A DNA stretch of 64,000 nt from Arabidopsis thaliana (lineage: Eukaryota; Streptophyta; Magnoliopsida; Brassicales; Brassicaceae), in assembly GCF_000001735.4 (NCBI RefSeq), contig NC_003070.9, positions 16,477,971-16,541,970 of the forward strand, written 5' to 3'. The notes below the pieces were generated by a model, which searched no databases, was not told the DNA's origin, and saw only the letters and a program-made list of their open reading frames with translations. The position numbers and the translations under genes are program-made. Shown here one piece after another: positions 35,106-47,937 of this stretch. The number at the start of each line of letters is the position of its first letter. Positions within the stretch are counted from its first letter, which is position 1.

Positions 35106-37168
35106 TTAAACGAAGAGGTTCTGGACAAACTCGTCCAGGCGGTCTTGTGTGTACTCAGGATCACGTGTGGAGGTGTTGGGGTTGTTGGGGTTGTACTCGG
35201 TTGACCCGTCGGGCATGTAGCCCGGGTAGTACTCCTCTCGGCTTGGGTTAGCGTTCAGAACCAACTGGTTCACTGGACCGGGAAGGCGGCTGTTGAAACG
35301 GCGATCTGAGAAGGTGGAGCTCCTCCCGAGCTCGTAGTTTGAGGCTCTTGGCGGGTCGAAACGAGCGTCCCTTCGCGGTGCCACACTTGTTGAGTTACTT
35401 CTCCTGAACTCGGGTCGAGGTGGTGGTGATCTCTGTCTTCGTTGCAGCTCCTGAATCTGAACCGTCATGCCGTCCATTGCTCTCTTCATCTTTCTCACCT
35501 TCTTCTTCAACCCACTGAACAACTTCCTCTGAAACTTGCCCAAACCTTTGAGCATTCCCAACTTCTTGTGAACTTGACCGGGATCTCTCTCTTGATCGGA
35601 CTCAGCATAATCCTCAAAGAAAAACTGCTCTGCTGCAGCTTCGCACGAATCTTCTTGTTCATCAAACTGTTCAGCTTGACTGAACTCAGCTTGTTCAAAC
35701 TCGGCCTGGCCATACTCGGCCTGGCCATACTCGGCCTGCTGAAAGTTACTCGGCCGAGTATAGGCTTCCTGCCAGCTTCTTCTTCATTCCACTCTGCTCC
35801 TTCTTCTTGAGACTCACTCCCTATGCTCGGCTCTGCTTGTAGGGGCGCAAGGACATTGACTAAGATCGATTGAGGAGGATTAAAGTCAATGTTGTTCCCA
35901 ATCCTAATGGTGGTGAACTTCTTGCAAGGGAGTGCTAGCCTAGAGAGCCCTAGCGTGGAGTGCTTGAACTTGAAATAGAGTTGATCCGCTTGAGCAGACC
36001 TATCCAAGTAGCACTTCCTCTTCAAATACTCCATATCGATGTAGGTTGCTGTGTGAGTTGGGGTATGAAGAGGAACTCCAACGGCTATTAGGATGGGCGT
36101 GATCACTCCTCCAGCACATAAGCTTCCTCCATAGTCGGATTGGTGGATTCCGGCTGCATACTCCCTAAAACCAATCAAGTGATCAATCAACACCACCGAA
36201 AGGGATGTATCAGCCCTATCCCCTTCCATCTCTATCCCATTCCTTGTGCGCCCCAAAATGAAGCATAAGGTGAGATCAAGCAACTTCAGCTCTCCCTCAT
36301 TAACATGGCCGGTTGTCTTCTTCGGGAAGAAAGCACTTGCAATGCAAAGGTGGAGATACCTAAGCACCGGGCTCCTTATCAACGAACTCTTGGCCCTAGA
36401 TGACTTGTAGGGGAGTGGACCGGCGATTGTCAACCATAGATCAAGGAGCTCGTCCTTGCTAAAGTTTTGGCGGATTCCATACTTGGTGGGGAACTTGAAA
36501 ACAACATCCAACTGCCTAATGGGAACCGAGTATTGAATTCCAAACACCATGAATGTGATATAGCCAACTCCCTTATGCAGCTCTCTCTCCCTTTCTTCAG
36601 CATAGAAATGAAGCTTCAAAGTGGCTAGGAATTGGCAGCTCTCAGTTTTGTACCCTTCACACTTGTAGGAGAAAAAGGTCTCCAGCTTGGCCATCTCCAT
36701 GAGGTTGTCAACATCCCTACATATCCCCAAAGCTTGCATGGTAGATCTATGGAGATATCTTGTCCCCTCAAAACTCAGCTCCATGAGATATTGGTAGTGC
36801 TCTTCAATGGTAGGTTCTTTCTTTCTCCTCATGGTGTTCCTTCTTCTACTTGTAGGAACTATCGGGACCTCTTCATCAACTTGCGCATCTTCCTCAGATG
36901 CTTCCTTCTCTATCTCAGGCACTTCTTCTTCTGCAACTGGCTCGGACTCCAAGACCCTCTTGCCTCTTGCTATTTTCTCTTGAGCAGCCGCAGAAAGACC
37001 CATAGAGGACTCCGGGGCCATACTCGGCCATTGTACTCGGCCTGTCATCCGAGTAAAACCAGGACTCGCAGCTTCCTGATTCTTTGACTGATTCTTCTCA
37101 TTAATCATCTCATACCCTCTTGCCACGGCTCGAGCAGAGGCTCTCCTTCTTGATTCCTCGGGATTCAT
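35106..37168 (-). pseudogene. Athila ORF1-type protein, unit A (one frameshift)
   Basis: ATG at 37168 opens a frame with an acidic N-terminus and the core typical of 'Arabidopsis retrotransposon ORF-1' (ATHILA) proteins: EEHYQYLMELSFEGTRYLHR, YKTESCQFLATLKLHFY, YITFMVFGIQYSVPIRQLD, LCFILGRTRNGIEMEGD. Function of these proteins is unproven; the gene lies where Athila elements place their third, env-like ORF. Compared with unit B, a 1 bp deletion near 35772 shifts the frame; the rest (AEYGQ repeats, then a basic C-terminus, RKMKRAMDGM) continues in the alternative frame to 35106. About 690 residues originally. Confidence 0.8.
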
Positions 37169-38148
37169 GATCTTGGGATGATTTACTGCAGGTAGTCACC
37201 ACAAAATAACCAAAGGTAGGTCAAAGTAGAAGAGAAATTGATGTTTAAGAATGAACAAAGGTTGCAAGAGAGGTTTTGAAAAGGTTTGTAACAAGAGATT
37301 TTGGTAAAATTTCTGAGAAATCTAGAGAAGTGGGAGTAAGAACTTGAAATGTTTGGAGAGAAGGAGTAAAATTCGAAATTTTTGAGCAAAGAGAGAGTGT
37401 GAGTGACTTAGCTTGTTGAGTGTGGTTTTATAGACAAGAAGATTTGATCCTAGCCCTCCAAACACCTTAGATCCGCACCCTTCATTTGGTCAAGGGGACA
37501 TGTCTCACTATTTGCAGCAGAATCTTTGAAGGGCTTTGGGGAGCAGGATTTGATTGGTGGGGCCGAGCAAATTCGAATTCAAATTTGAATTTGAATTGTG
37601 TTAACCTCGCACGTGTGAACTCGGCCGACATACTCGACGCGCGTGTCGAGTACAGTGTTGGGCCTGATGGGCTTCTTTTTCTGACTCGGCTTCGGGCCGA
37701 GTGCTGCATCTTGTTGGGCCTTTGAACAGTGAGGCCCATACTCGACCTTGGGCCGAGTGGTGTGGTCCGAGTACTATTCAATCTTGGGCCTTTGGTCGAT
37801 TGAAGCCCACACTCGGCCTACAGCCGAGTAGTACGGTCGAGTGTGACCTGAAATTCTCCAGAAGTCTTTTTCCCTGAAACACTTAAACAAAAACATCAAA
37901 AATAACAAGAAAGCAATATATACAAGGATAGACATGGGATTTCCTCCCAAGTGAGCTTGTTTAAAGTCCTTAAGCTTGACTCTCACAATGTTTAGGTAGA
38001 GAAGAGATTGAGGAGAGGAACTGAGAAGTCCTCATCCTCACTTGCTGAATCCTCAAAGTCTGAATCATACTCCGCATTTTCTCTTGATAGCTGGAGTGTG
38101 GAGTACTCATTTGATCTTTCCTCAAAGTAAGCCTCCTTCTCATCAGTA
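37169..38148. other. Inter-ORF region of unit A with palindromic GC motifs
   Basis: Non-coding in the element's sense. Contains the motif group actcggcc, cgcgcgtgtcgagt, ctcggcttcgggccgagt, ctcgaccttgggccgagt and cactcggcctacagccgagt between about 37618 and 37850. Small acidic frames at its right edge (37992-38195, ending the gag-pro region) are conserved in unit B. Confidence 0.6.
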
Positions 38149-38763
38149 CTATAGTCCTCTTTTCCAAGATCGGGGTTCCTCAAAGTATTCATCAATCTCA
38201 GGACCTGGGTAACCTTTAATCATCTCCTTAAGCTCCAGGATAGCGTAGTTCAGCTCCTCCATCTTGAGGTCCAACTTTTCCATGGTCTCTCCTTGAGCTC
38301 CATACTGTTTCCTGAGCTCCATAAGCTCTCTAGCAATAGGACCAACATCAAAATGGTTCCCCTTAGTCTCAACCTCTAAGCTAGGTCCTCCTTCTATCAT
38401 AAGAAGCTCCTCGGGCTCTCCTAGGTGGTGAGTCGGAATGGAGTACGGAATAGGATTTTCTAACCCACTCAACAACTCAGCATCTAAATTTCCTTCTTCA
38501 ATGAAGAAAAGCTGCCCTTCTATAGTGGGCTTCTTCATCTTCTTAGCAATGTCAAAGCTCATATGGAGATTCTTACCAAGGTTCAAGTCGATCTTACCCA
38601 TTTGCACATCGATAAGAGCGCCCGCAGTTGCTAAAAATGGTCTCCCAAGAATGAGAGGGTCTTTCGGTTCCTCATCCATCTCTAGAACCACAAAGTCGGT
38701 TGGAATCTCAATCGATCCGATCTTTACCGGTAAGTCTTCTAGCATCCCATGAGGCACTCTCAC
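38149..38763 (-). CDS. Protease C-terminal and downstream region, unit A
   Basis: 204 codons following the gag-protease frame, in the same reading frame but behind a TGA stop. DPLILGRPFLATAGALIDV is the second half of a Gypsy-type aspartic protease fold (ILGRPFL), which ends the recognisable pol part. It is followed by a Glu/Leu-rich segment (LELKEMIKGYPGPEIDEYFE). Unit B has an almost identical copy at 47272-47886. RT does not follow. Confidence 0.7.
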   Translation of the reverse strand: MRVPHGMLEDLPVKIGSIEIPTDFVVLEMDEEPKDPLILGRPFLATAGALIDVQMGKIDLNLGKNLHMSFDIAKKMKKPTIEGQLFFIEEGNLDAELLSGLENPIPYSIPTHHLGEPEELLMIEGGPSLEVETKGNHFDVGPIARELMELRKQYGAQGETMEKLDLKMEELNYAILELKEMIKGYPGPEIDEYFEEPRSWKRGL

Positions 38764-38814
38764 TGATCTATCAGCTAGAATAAGATGAATGCTGCTAGGC
38801 TTGAACTTATTAAA

Positions 38815-40757
38815 TCACAATCTCTTTGCAACAGACAAAGGCATCAAACTAACTGAAGCTCCCAAATCACAAAGACTATTGTTGAACACTAAGGGTCCTA
38901 GTGAACAAGGTAGAGTAAAGGAACCTGGATCACCTAGCTTCTTTGGTATCACCTTCCTTTGAATGATAGCGCTGCACTCAAAACTCAATTCAACTATTTG
39001 CTGAGCTTCTTGGGGTCTTTCCATGATTACTTCCTTGGGAGTATCAACCAAAGGTATCTTCTCTTCTAACTCTTTGATACACTTTATGAACATCATCTTG
39101 TGTTTCTGGAAGATCCTTGCATTAACTTGTGCAATCCTTTCTGGAAAGTATGGTTTAGGTTCATAGGCAGGTGGAATACGGATTGGGTTGCTCGGGTCAT
39201 ATGCTCGTTCGACAAGCCAAGCAAAGAAGTCGAGTTCAATCTCCTGTCTTGATCTTGGTCTCAAAACCTCCCCTTCTTGAATCCCACTGTCCGCAGTGGC
39301 AGAAGTACTCACTGTGGTGATAGCATGGGCATACTCCTTTGGATTTTGAACAGAGTTTCTAGGAAGTTGTCCAGGGTGCTTAGGAGCTGAAGTAGAAGCA
39401 ATGTGTCCTTCCATGGTCTTGACTCTAGTGTTAAGTGCGTCTATCTTTATATTCAGGTCATTATAAGAGCAATCAATCCTGGTGGTGAGCTCAGCTAGCT
39501 TCTTATCCATGGTCATGGAGCATGAGGCCTGTCCTTGCAAAAGCTGATGAAGTAGAGTCTTCATCTCTGAGTCTTGTGCTGAAGTTTGCTGTGGCTGCTG
39601 GGTGAAGCCTGGAGGTCCAAAGTTCTGCTTTTGGTTGTAGCCTTGGTTATAGGGTATAAAGGGCTTAGCTTGAGGTGGTTGGTTCTGTGGGGGGTACACT
39701 TGATCTTGTGGGTTTGCCACATTGTTGCTTCTGTAAGAGAGATTAGGGTGAGGGGGTTTGTAGTTGTTGAATCCCTTGTTGTAGCCACCTTGATTTTGTA
39801 GGTAGCTCACCTCCTCAATAGTAAGATTCTCCCCTTCTTGGAGTTGTGTAAGCTCTTCTTCTGTAATGTAGTGGACATTTCTCTGTTGAGCAAGCACCAA
39901 TTTGTCAATCTTATCATTAAGAGCTTTGTTCTCCTTTTGTGCCTATCCTCAGAATCGCTACTGCCTCTGTTAGTGCGATCGTAGTTCTCATTGTAATTCC
40001 CATCAGATTGTGCTAGGTTTTCAACAAGTTCCCAACCTTCAGCTACATCTTTGTTGAGAAAGTTACCATTGGAAGTTGTGTCCAAGAGCATCCGGATCTT
40101 TGGTAAGGCACCTCGGTATAGAGTACTGAGTAGGGAAGCCTTCTTGAATCCGTGGTGCGGGCACTGAGTGCTATATCCTTTAAAACGCTCCCATGCCTCA
40201 GCGAATGATTCCGAATTCTTCTGATTGAATCCCGAGATCTCATTCCTCAATCTAGCCGTTCTTGAGTTAGAGAAGAACTTGGCTAGGAAAGCCTTCTTGC
40301 AGTCATCCAAAGTGTCTACAGAATCAACGGGCAAAGTCTTTTCCCAAAGATGAGCTTTATCTCCTAGTGAGAAAGGGAATAACCTGAGCTTGAAGCTGTC
40401 TTCACTAACTCCATTGATCTTGGTGAGACTACAGAGTCTATCAAAGTTATCAAGATGGTCCAATGGGTCCTCCATTGGCAGTCCATGAAACTTGTTGCTT
40501 TGAATCATGGAGATAAGACCACTCTTGATCTCAAAGTTGTTGTTCTGAATAGGAGGTGGGACAATACCAGCTCTCTGATGGTGGTTTCTAGGTGCATCAC
40601 CAGCACCAATGTTGCCTGGCAACTCATTAGCATTCACCTCATTAGCCATCACTACTGGGTTTGAAGTGGCTTGTTGTTCCCTGAGTTCACGCTGAATCCT
40701 GTCGATGTCGTCTCTGTATAGCAGGAGATTACCAGAACCTTGAGAACGAGTTTGCAT
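38815..40757 (-). pseudogene. Athila-like gag-protease, unit A (one frameshift)
   Basis: ATG at 40757 ([19 protein letters not shown]) starts the Retrotrans_gag domain: [35 protein letters not shown] and [21 protein letters not shown] 1 bp deletion near 39940 (compared with unit B) shifts the frame; the second part, 39900-38815, contains a Gln/Asn/Pro-rich linker and the aspartic protease start SLCDLGASVSLMPLSVAKRL with its DLGAS active site. Confidence 0.88.
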
Positions 40758-40924
40758 ACGTTTTGATCTTACTCGGTTGATGTACTCGACGTGCTAGTCG
40801 AGTAGGAGTACCTGCAAGACAAAAACAAGCAAATGAAGAAACAAGTGAGTAACCAGAAAGAAAGAAATAGAACTTGATCTTAATAACTCAGAAATCCTAA
40901 ATGTAACAAGAAAAACACCCAAAT

Positions 40925-40937
40925 GGCAACGGCGCCA
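40925..40937 (-). other. Primer-binding site matching tRNA-Asp
   Basis: Minus strand reads TGGCGCCGTTGCC two to three bases after the LTR end at 40941. This matches the 3' end of plant tRNA-Asp and is the Athila type. Only unit A retains it; unit B's was deleted. Confidence 0.85.
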
Positions 40938-40940
40938 AAT

Positions 40941-42533
40941 TGATACAAGTGTTTTCGGTGTGTCAATTCCCTAAGTGCATCTTATGTCATTGCAGCATTT
41001 AAGTTGTCAATCTAAATGGGTGTAATTGCTATCAATCAGGATATGATCAGAGAATACTAAGTCAAGCCAAGTGTGAATAGGTTTGGTGTGTTTCTACAAA
41101 AACCTAAGCAACAAGTTAACATGCAAATCAAATTCAGGAATAAAACTATACTAAGCAGAAGATAAAGGACTCAAATGACAAGAACAGAAAGTAAACCAAG
41201 CACTAGGTAAAGCACTCAGTCGAGCAAACGAGTAAGAAGGTCGAGTCCAATACTAAAAACACCAATTTTGCACGAAACGAACAGAGTACTAAAAACACGA
41301 GTTTTGCACGAATAAACTAAACAGAGCTCTTAAGAATGGGGTAATTGGTCTTAGTGGACTCCTCAATCCATTAGCTAACTAACAAACTCAATCAAGCTAT
41401 CCCTAGACAATAGATTCAAAACCAAATCAAGCCACTTCCGTGTGAATGATTCTCATAACTTTAGAACTTCTTAATCTCAATTTCCATTGATGAAACATAA
41501 TAAAGCAGGTTTTAAACACCAATCTATTGAAGTCAATAAGCAGTCTAAACATCCAATGCCTTGGGCTAGAATCTACAAATCTCTAAAATTAGTTGGTTCA
41601 GACATTTTATCAAACACCTTTTGGATGGAGAAAGTCTGAAATCAATTTTCAATTGATCAGAAAGAAAATAGCATTAAGAACTCCTAAAACAGAAGGGAAT
41701 CATGCATATAATCACTTAGCTAGCTAAAGAAGAGAGGAATCCACCTAAACCTAACCCATCCTCAAGAACTCTGAAGAACACTACTCAAGAACACTGAAGA
41801 ACATCATAGAACAAAACCCAGAAAATTCATAAAACCCAGAAATCATTATAAACTTAGCAAAAGATAGATCTCAATTAGATAAACAAGTTTGCAGAAGAAA
41901 TCAAATCCAAATTCTCAACACAACAACCAGAAAATGCAAAAGAAAATCAAAGAACCCTAATATCCAGCGGACAAAGCTCAGATATTTTGGGCAAAAACAT
42001 AAGAGGTCTATTTATAGGCAATCCTAGGTTTCCCTAATTGGGAATAAGACAAAATAGATAAGTCGGCGCAGGAGCGCTCGGCCCTAGGCCGAGTAGAAAA
42101 GCCGAGTGGCTTGGTCTTGGTCACACAGCTCGGCCATAGGCCGAGTGGCTTGGTCGAGTGGCTTCTCTTCATCCTTAAGTGCACAACTCGGCCTCCAGCC
42201 GAGTGCCTTGGTCGAGTAGGCTCCTTGTTCTTCACGTGTGCTCCACTCGGCCTCCAACCGAGTACATAGGCCGAGTATACTTCAAATCCTTCCTTAGGTC
42301 CCCCGAACTCGAGTCTGTCCATCCCTTGTGCTAGAAACCTCCAAGTTGAGTCCAAAAGTACCTAATTCATCTGCAAAACACTCCAAATGCAAGTATGCTA
42401 TGCAATGCAATGCAAAATGTGCAAAAGAAGGAAAAGAGACTAAGAATGCATAAAAAGAGACTTGAAACTAAACTAAATGCATAAAAAACAAGGGCTTAAA
42501 AAGGTTAAAATCTAGTGTTATCAACACCCCTAA
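40941..42533 (-). repeat. Athila-like LTR 2 (middle, shared)
   Basis: 1593 bp, tgatacaagtg to agtgttatca. It is 5' LTR for unit A and 3' LTR for unit B. It has no TSD at either side, as expected for an internal LTR of a recombination-derived tandem. The adjacent polypurine tract differs from LTR1's by one base (acaccccta versus acaccccca on plus). Confidence 0.92.
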
Positions 42534-44242
42534 ACTTAGCTCTTTGCTTATCCTCAAGCAACAATAGAACTAGGTTAGGAGTGAGGTTTGAAGGTGGGGA
42601 TTCAGAACCAAAATATGCATGTAAAATAGATAGTCTCAATGTCCATGTTGCTAGTTCTAGAGTGCTAGGTTGAATGATCTCTACTTAAAAACTTTAGCCA
42701 TCTTCTTCACAACACAACCTAATCTTCCACTTAGTCTATTCAAGCATTCAAATCAGCATATTCCCTTTAACATTCATTAAGCAAGAACCATGGATCATAC
42801 TATACAATGCATATTAAACTCATTTGGCTAAGGGCAAAGGGTCAAGAGACAAAAATGGTCCCTTAAAGAATAGGCTTTAGTAACAAGGGATCTCTCAAGA
42901 ATGATTAAGCTTTAGTAGAATGCTAAAGATAAGTGCCAAGTTATGCATACAAAGTTCAACAGCAAAAGAAGGATAGCTTGATCCTCAGCCAGGATAAGAT
43001 CTCATCTACCCAAAGTATAATCAATGAAGACCTAATGGCAATCCCATCTCCCATCCTAATTAAGAACTTGACTCTACCCTTTTGCATTCATAATCTTTTG
43101 AACTCTTTCTTAACTCATTCTTTTCTTTTTCTCTTAACTCTAGGAGAAGCTTTTCTTTTCTCTTTGATACTTCTAGCGGGTTTGGCTTTCTTTAGTACTA
43201 AGGTTCTGTTTTTGATCTCTATTAAGCTTAGGGCTTTTTACCCTTCTTTATTAGCTAACAATAACCCAATCTCTTTCTTTAACAATCTCAAACCCTTTAC
43301 TAGACTTTTTCTAACTTCTTTAGCTTACTTCTCCTAGAATTCTTTTCCCTTTTCTTGTAAACAATGAACTCAACCCTTTTTCTCTTTTAAACTCTTCCCA
43401 ACCCATAGAACAAGTACCCACCTAATCCTATCTAGTCCGGATAACGCGAACTAGAACTACATGAGATACTATCTTTGTCGTTACAAACCTAACACTTTCT
43501 ACCAAGCTTAATCGAAAATAGACCTCACAAACACTCACAAGTGATATATGACTTGAAAGAAGGCTTAGGTTAGGGTATGGGGAAACTGCTCTAAAGGTGA
43601 GAGACAGCTATTTGGATCAACAAGAGTGGTGAAACGAATAAGAAGATCCAAATATTTTAAGGGTGACCATGAGTTTAACAAACAATGCATAGTATGATAA
43701 TTAAAAGTCAAATTATGGTTCAAATTAATAGGGAATAGCTTCAAATCACAGCAAGTTTCGACTAAGGAAAGATCAAATATATGAATTCAAAAGATGGTGC
43801 GGTTTTACTTCAAGATCAATCGGTTAAGCACTAGACAACTAACAACAAGGGCATTGAAACTATCTAGTGAACATTGCAAATTTACAAGGCTATGATCATC
43901 ATTATCCCCTATGCAAGTGCAAAATGCAACAACCTATATGATAACATTCTAAAAACAGCCCTATTAATGCAAATGCAAACTACATGACACTCTATTTTTT
44001 TGGAATCATTTTCAAAAAATTTCAAATTTTTACGGGTTTTCTATGCCTTAGATGATGCAAAAATTTGAATAAGAAAACATGAAACAATGTTAGATACATC
44101 TTGAACCCTCCCCCAAACTTAAATTACACAGTCCCTTGTGTAATAAAAATTCAAAGAAGAATTCAAGAGAAATAACCACACAAAGCAAGAAATAAAAGAA
44201 ATGAAATGATATATACAGTGAAATGGAGTGATACCTCAACAT
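42534..44242. other. 3' non-coding region of Athila-like unit B
   Basis: Counterpart of 33427-35105, with scattered substitutions and an additional ~41 bp piece near 42955-42995 beginning ttcaacagcaaaagaagg. No coding region recognised on the element's strand. Confidence 0.6.
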
Positions 44243-46291
44243 TTAAACGAAGAGGTTCTGGACAAACTCGTCCAGGAAGTCTTGTGTGTACTCAGGATCA
44301 CGTGTGGAGGTGTTGGGGTTGTTGGGGTTGTACTCGGTTGACCCGTCGAGCATGTAGCCCGAGTAGTACTCCTCTCGGCTTGGGTCAGCGTTCAGAACCA
44401 ACTGGTTCACTGGACCGGGTGGGCGGCTGTTGAAACGGCGATCTGAGAAGGTGGAGCTCCTCCCGAGCTCGTAGTTTGAGGCTCTTGGCGGGTCGAAACG
44501 AGCGTCCCTTCGCGGTGCCACACTCGTTGAGTTACTTCTCCTGAACTCGGGTCGAGGTGTTGGTGATCTCTGTCTTCGTTGCAGCTCCTGAATCTGAACC
44601 GCCATGCCGTCCATTGCTCTCTTCATCTTTCTCACCTTCTTCTTCAACCCACTGAACAACTTCCTCTGAAACTTGCCCAAACCTTTGAGCATTCCCAACT
44701 TCTTGTGAACTTGACCGGGATCTCTCTCTTGATCGAACTCAGCATAATCCTCAAAGAAAAACTGCTCCGTTGCAGCGTCGCACGAATCTTCTTGTTCATC
44801 AAACTGTTCAGCTTAACTAAACTCAACTTGTTCAAACTCGGCCTGGCCATACTCGGCATGCTGAAAGTTACTCGGCCGAGTATAGGCTTCTTGCTCAGCT
44901 TCTTCTTCATTCCACTCTGCTCCTTCTTCTTGAGACTCACTTCCTATGCTCGGCTCTGCTTGTAGGGGCGCAAGGACATTGACTAAGATCGATTGAGAAG
45001 GATCAAAGTCAATGTTGTTCCCAATCCTAATGGTGGTGAACTTCTTGCAAGGGAGTGCTAGCCTAGAGAGCCCTAGCGTGGAGTGCTTGAACTTGAAATA
45101 GAGTTGATCCGCTGGAGCAGACCTATCCAAGTAGCACTTCCTCTTCAAATACTCCATATCGATGTAGGTTGATGTGTGAGTTGGGGTATGAAGAGGAACT
45201 CCAACGGCTATTAGGATGGGCGTGATCACTCCTCCAGCACATAAGCTTCCTCCATAGCCGGATTGGTGGATTCCGGCTGCATACTCCCTAAAACCAATCA
45301 AGTGATCAATCAACACCACCGAAAGGGATGTATCAGCCCTATCCCCTTCCATCTCTATCCCATTCCTTGTGCGCCCCAAAATGAAGCATAAGGTGAGATC
45401 AAGCAACTTCAGCTCTCCCTCATTAACATGGCCGGTTGTCTTCTTCGGGAAGAAAGCACTTGCAATGCAAAGGTGGAGATACCTAAGCACTGGGCTCCTT
45501 ATCAACGAACTCTTGGCCCTAGATGACTTGTAGGGGAGTGGACCGGCGATTGTCAACCATAGATCAAGGAGCTCGTCCTTGCTGAAGTTTTGGCGGATTC
45601 CATACTTGGTGGGGAACTTGAAAACAGCATCCAACTGCCTAATGGGAACCGAGTATTGAATTCCAAACACCATGAATGTGATATAGCCAACTCCCTTATG
45701 CAGCTCTCTCTCCCTTTCTTCAGCATAGAAATGAAGCTTCAAAGTGGCTAGGAATTGGCAGCTCTCAGTTTTGTACCCTTCATACTTGTAGGAGAAGAAG
45801 GTCTCCAGCTTGGCCATCTCCATGAGGTAGTCAACATCTCTACATATCCCCAAAGCTTGCATGGTAGGTCTATGGGGATATCTTGTCCCCTCAAAACTCA
45901 GCTCCATGAGATATTGGTAGTGCTCTTCAATGGTAAGTTCTTTCTTTCTCCTCATGGTGTTCCTTCTTCTCCTTGTAGGAACTATCGAGACCTCTTCATC
46001 AACTTGCGCATCTTCCTCAGATGCTTCCTTCTCTATCTCAGGCACTTCTTCTTCTGCAACTGGTTCGGACTCCCAGACCCTCTTGCCTCTTGCTATTTCC
46101 TCTTGAGCAGCCGCAGAACGACCCATAGAGGACTCCGGGGCCATACTCGGCCATTGTACTCGGCCTGTCATCCGAGTAAAACCAGGACTCGCAGCTTCCT
46201 GATTCTTTGACTAATTCTTCTCATTAATCATCTCAAACCCTCTTGCCACGGCTCGAGCAGAGGCTCTCCTTCTTGATTCCTCGGGATTCAT
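44243..46291 (-). pseudogene. Athila ORF1-type protein, unit B (two nonsense mutations)
   Basis: Same protein as at 35106-37168. The equivalent start ATG is at 46291, but a TAG at 46211-46213 (Gln codon in unit A) closes the frame early; an internal ATG at 46171 opens 452 codons covering the core (EEHYQYLMELSFEGTRYPHR, LHKGVGYITFMVFGIQYSV). A second stop, TAA at 44813-44815, precedes the basic C-terminal part 44698-44243. The two units thus carry different, independent lesions in this gene. Confidence 0.8.
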
Positions 46292-47271
46292 GATCTTGGG
46301 ATGATTTACTGCAGGTAGTCACCACAAAATAACCAAAGGTAGGTCAAAGTAGAAGAGAAATTGATGTTTAAGAATGAACAAAGGTTGCAAGAGAGGTTTT
46401 GAAAAGGTTTGTAACAAGAGATTTTGGTAAAATTTCTGAGAAATCTAGAGAAGTGGGAGTAAGAACTTGAAATGTTTGGAGAGAAGGAGTAAAATTCGAA
46501 ATTTTTGAGCAAAGAGAGAGTGTGAGTGACTTAGCTTGTTGAGTGTGGTTTTATAGATAAGAAGATTTGATCCTAGCCCTCCAAACACCTTAGATCTGCA
46601 CCCTTCATTTGGTCAAGGGGACATGTCTCACTATTTGCAGAAGAATCTTTGAAGGGCTTTGGGGAGCAGGATTTGATTGGTGGGGCCGAGCAAATTCGAA
46701 TTCAAATTTGAATTTGAATTGTGTTAACCTCGCACGTGTGAACTCGGCCGACATACTCGACGCGCGTGTCGAGTACAGTGTTGGGCCTGATGGGCTTCTT
46801 TTTCTGACTCGGCTTCGGGCCGAGTGCTGCATCTTGTTGGGCCTTTGAACAGTGAGGCCCATACTCGACCTTGGGCCGAGTGGTGTGGTCCGAGTACTAT
46901 TCAATCTTGGGCCTTTGGTCGATTGAAGCCCACACTCGGCCTACAGCCGAGTAGTACGGTCGAGTGTGACCTGAAATTCTCCAGAAGTCTTTTTCCCTGA
47001 AACACTTAAACAAAAACATCAAAAATAACAAGAAAGCAATATATACAAGGATAGACATGGGACTTCCTCCCAAGTGAGCTTGTTTAAAGTCATTAAGCTT
47101 GACTCTCACAATGTTTAGGTAGAGAAGAGATTGAGGAGAGGAACTGAGAAGTCCTCATCCTCACTTGCTGAATCCTCAAAGTCTGAATCATACTCCGCAT
47201 TTTCTCTTGATAGCTGGAGTGTGGAGTACTCATTTGATCTTTCCTCAAAGTAAGCCTCCTTCTCATCAGTA
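46292..47271. other. Inter-ORF region of unit B with palindromic GC motifs
   Basis: Near-identical to 37169-38148, including the motif cluster at about 46741-46975. No recognised gene apart from the small acidic frame 47115-47318 continuing the gag-pro region. Confidence 0.6.
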
Positions 47272-47886
47272 CTATAGTCCTCTTTTCCAAGATCGGGGTT
47301 CCTCAAAGTATTCATCAATCTCAGGACCTGGGTAACCTTTAATCATCTCCTTAAGCTCCAGGATAGCGTAGTTCAGCTCCTCTATCTTGAGGTCCAACTT
47401 TTCCATGGTCTCTCCTTGAGCTCCATACTGTTTCCTGAGCTCCATAAGCTCTCTAGCAATAGGACCAACATCAAAATGGTTCCCCTTAGTCTCAACCTCT
47501 AAGCTAGGTCCTCCTTCTATCATAAGAAGCTCCTCGGGCTCTCCTAGGTGGTGAGTCGGAATGGAGTACGGAATAGGATTTTCTAACCCACTCAACAACT
47601 CAGCATCTAAATTTCCTTCTTCAATGAAGAAAAGCTGCCCTTCTATAGTGGGCTTCTTCATCTTCTTAGCAATGTCAAAGCTCATATGGAGATTCTTACC
47701 AAGGTTCAAGTCGATCTTACCCATTTGCACATCGATAAGAGCGCCCGCAGTTGCTAAAAATGGTCTCCCAAGAATGAGAGGGTCTTTCGGTTCCTCATCC
47801 ATCTCTAGAACCATAAAGTCGGTTGGAATCTCAATCGATCCGATCTTTACCGGTAAGTCTTCTAGCATCCCATGAGGCACTCTCAC
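47272..47886 (-). CDS. Protease C-terminal and downstream region, unit B
   Basis: Copy of 38149-38763 with two or three amino-acid differences (for example PTDFMVLEM for PTDFVVLEM). In frame with the gag-protease ORF ending at 47938, separated by a TGA stop and 17 codons. Confidence 0.7.
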   Translation of the reverse strand: MRVPHGMLEDLPVKIGSIEIPTDFMVLEMDEEPKDPLILGRPFLATAGALIDVQMGKIDLNLGKNLHMSFDIAKKMKKPTIEGQLFFIEEGNLDAELLSGLENPIPYSIPTHHLGEPEELLMIEGGPSLEVETKGNHFDVGPIARELMELRKQYGAQGETMEKLDLKIEELNYAILELKEMIKGYPGPEIDEYFEEPRSWKRGL

Positions 47887-47937
47887 TGATCTATCAGCTA
47901 GAATAAGATGAATGCTGCTAGGCTTGAACTTATCAAA

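Noticed and set aside
35442..37087. Long plus-strand frames in the Athila-like units (also 44579-46210)
   Set aside because: Antisense shadows of the ORF1-type gene; Leu/Phe-rich without any family resemblance.
35106..37168. ORF1-type gene as a retroviral envelope protein
   Set aside because: Position is env-like, but I see no signal peptide, transmembrane helix or glycoprotein features; I keep only the ATHILA ORF1 label.
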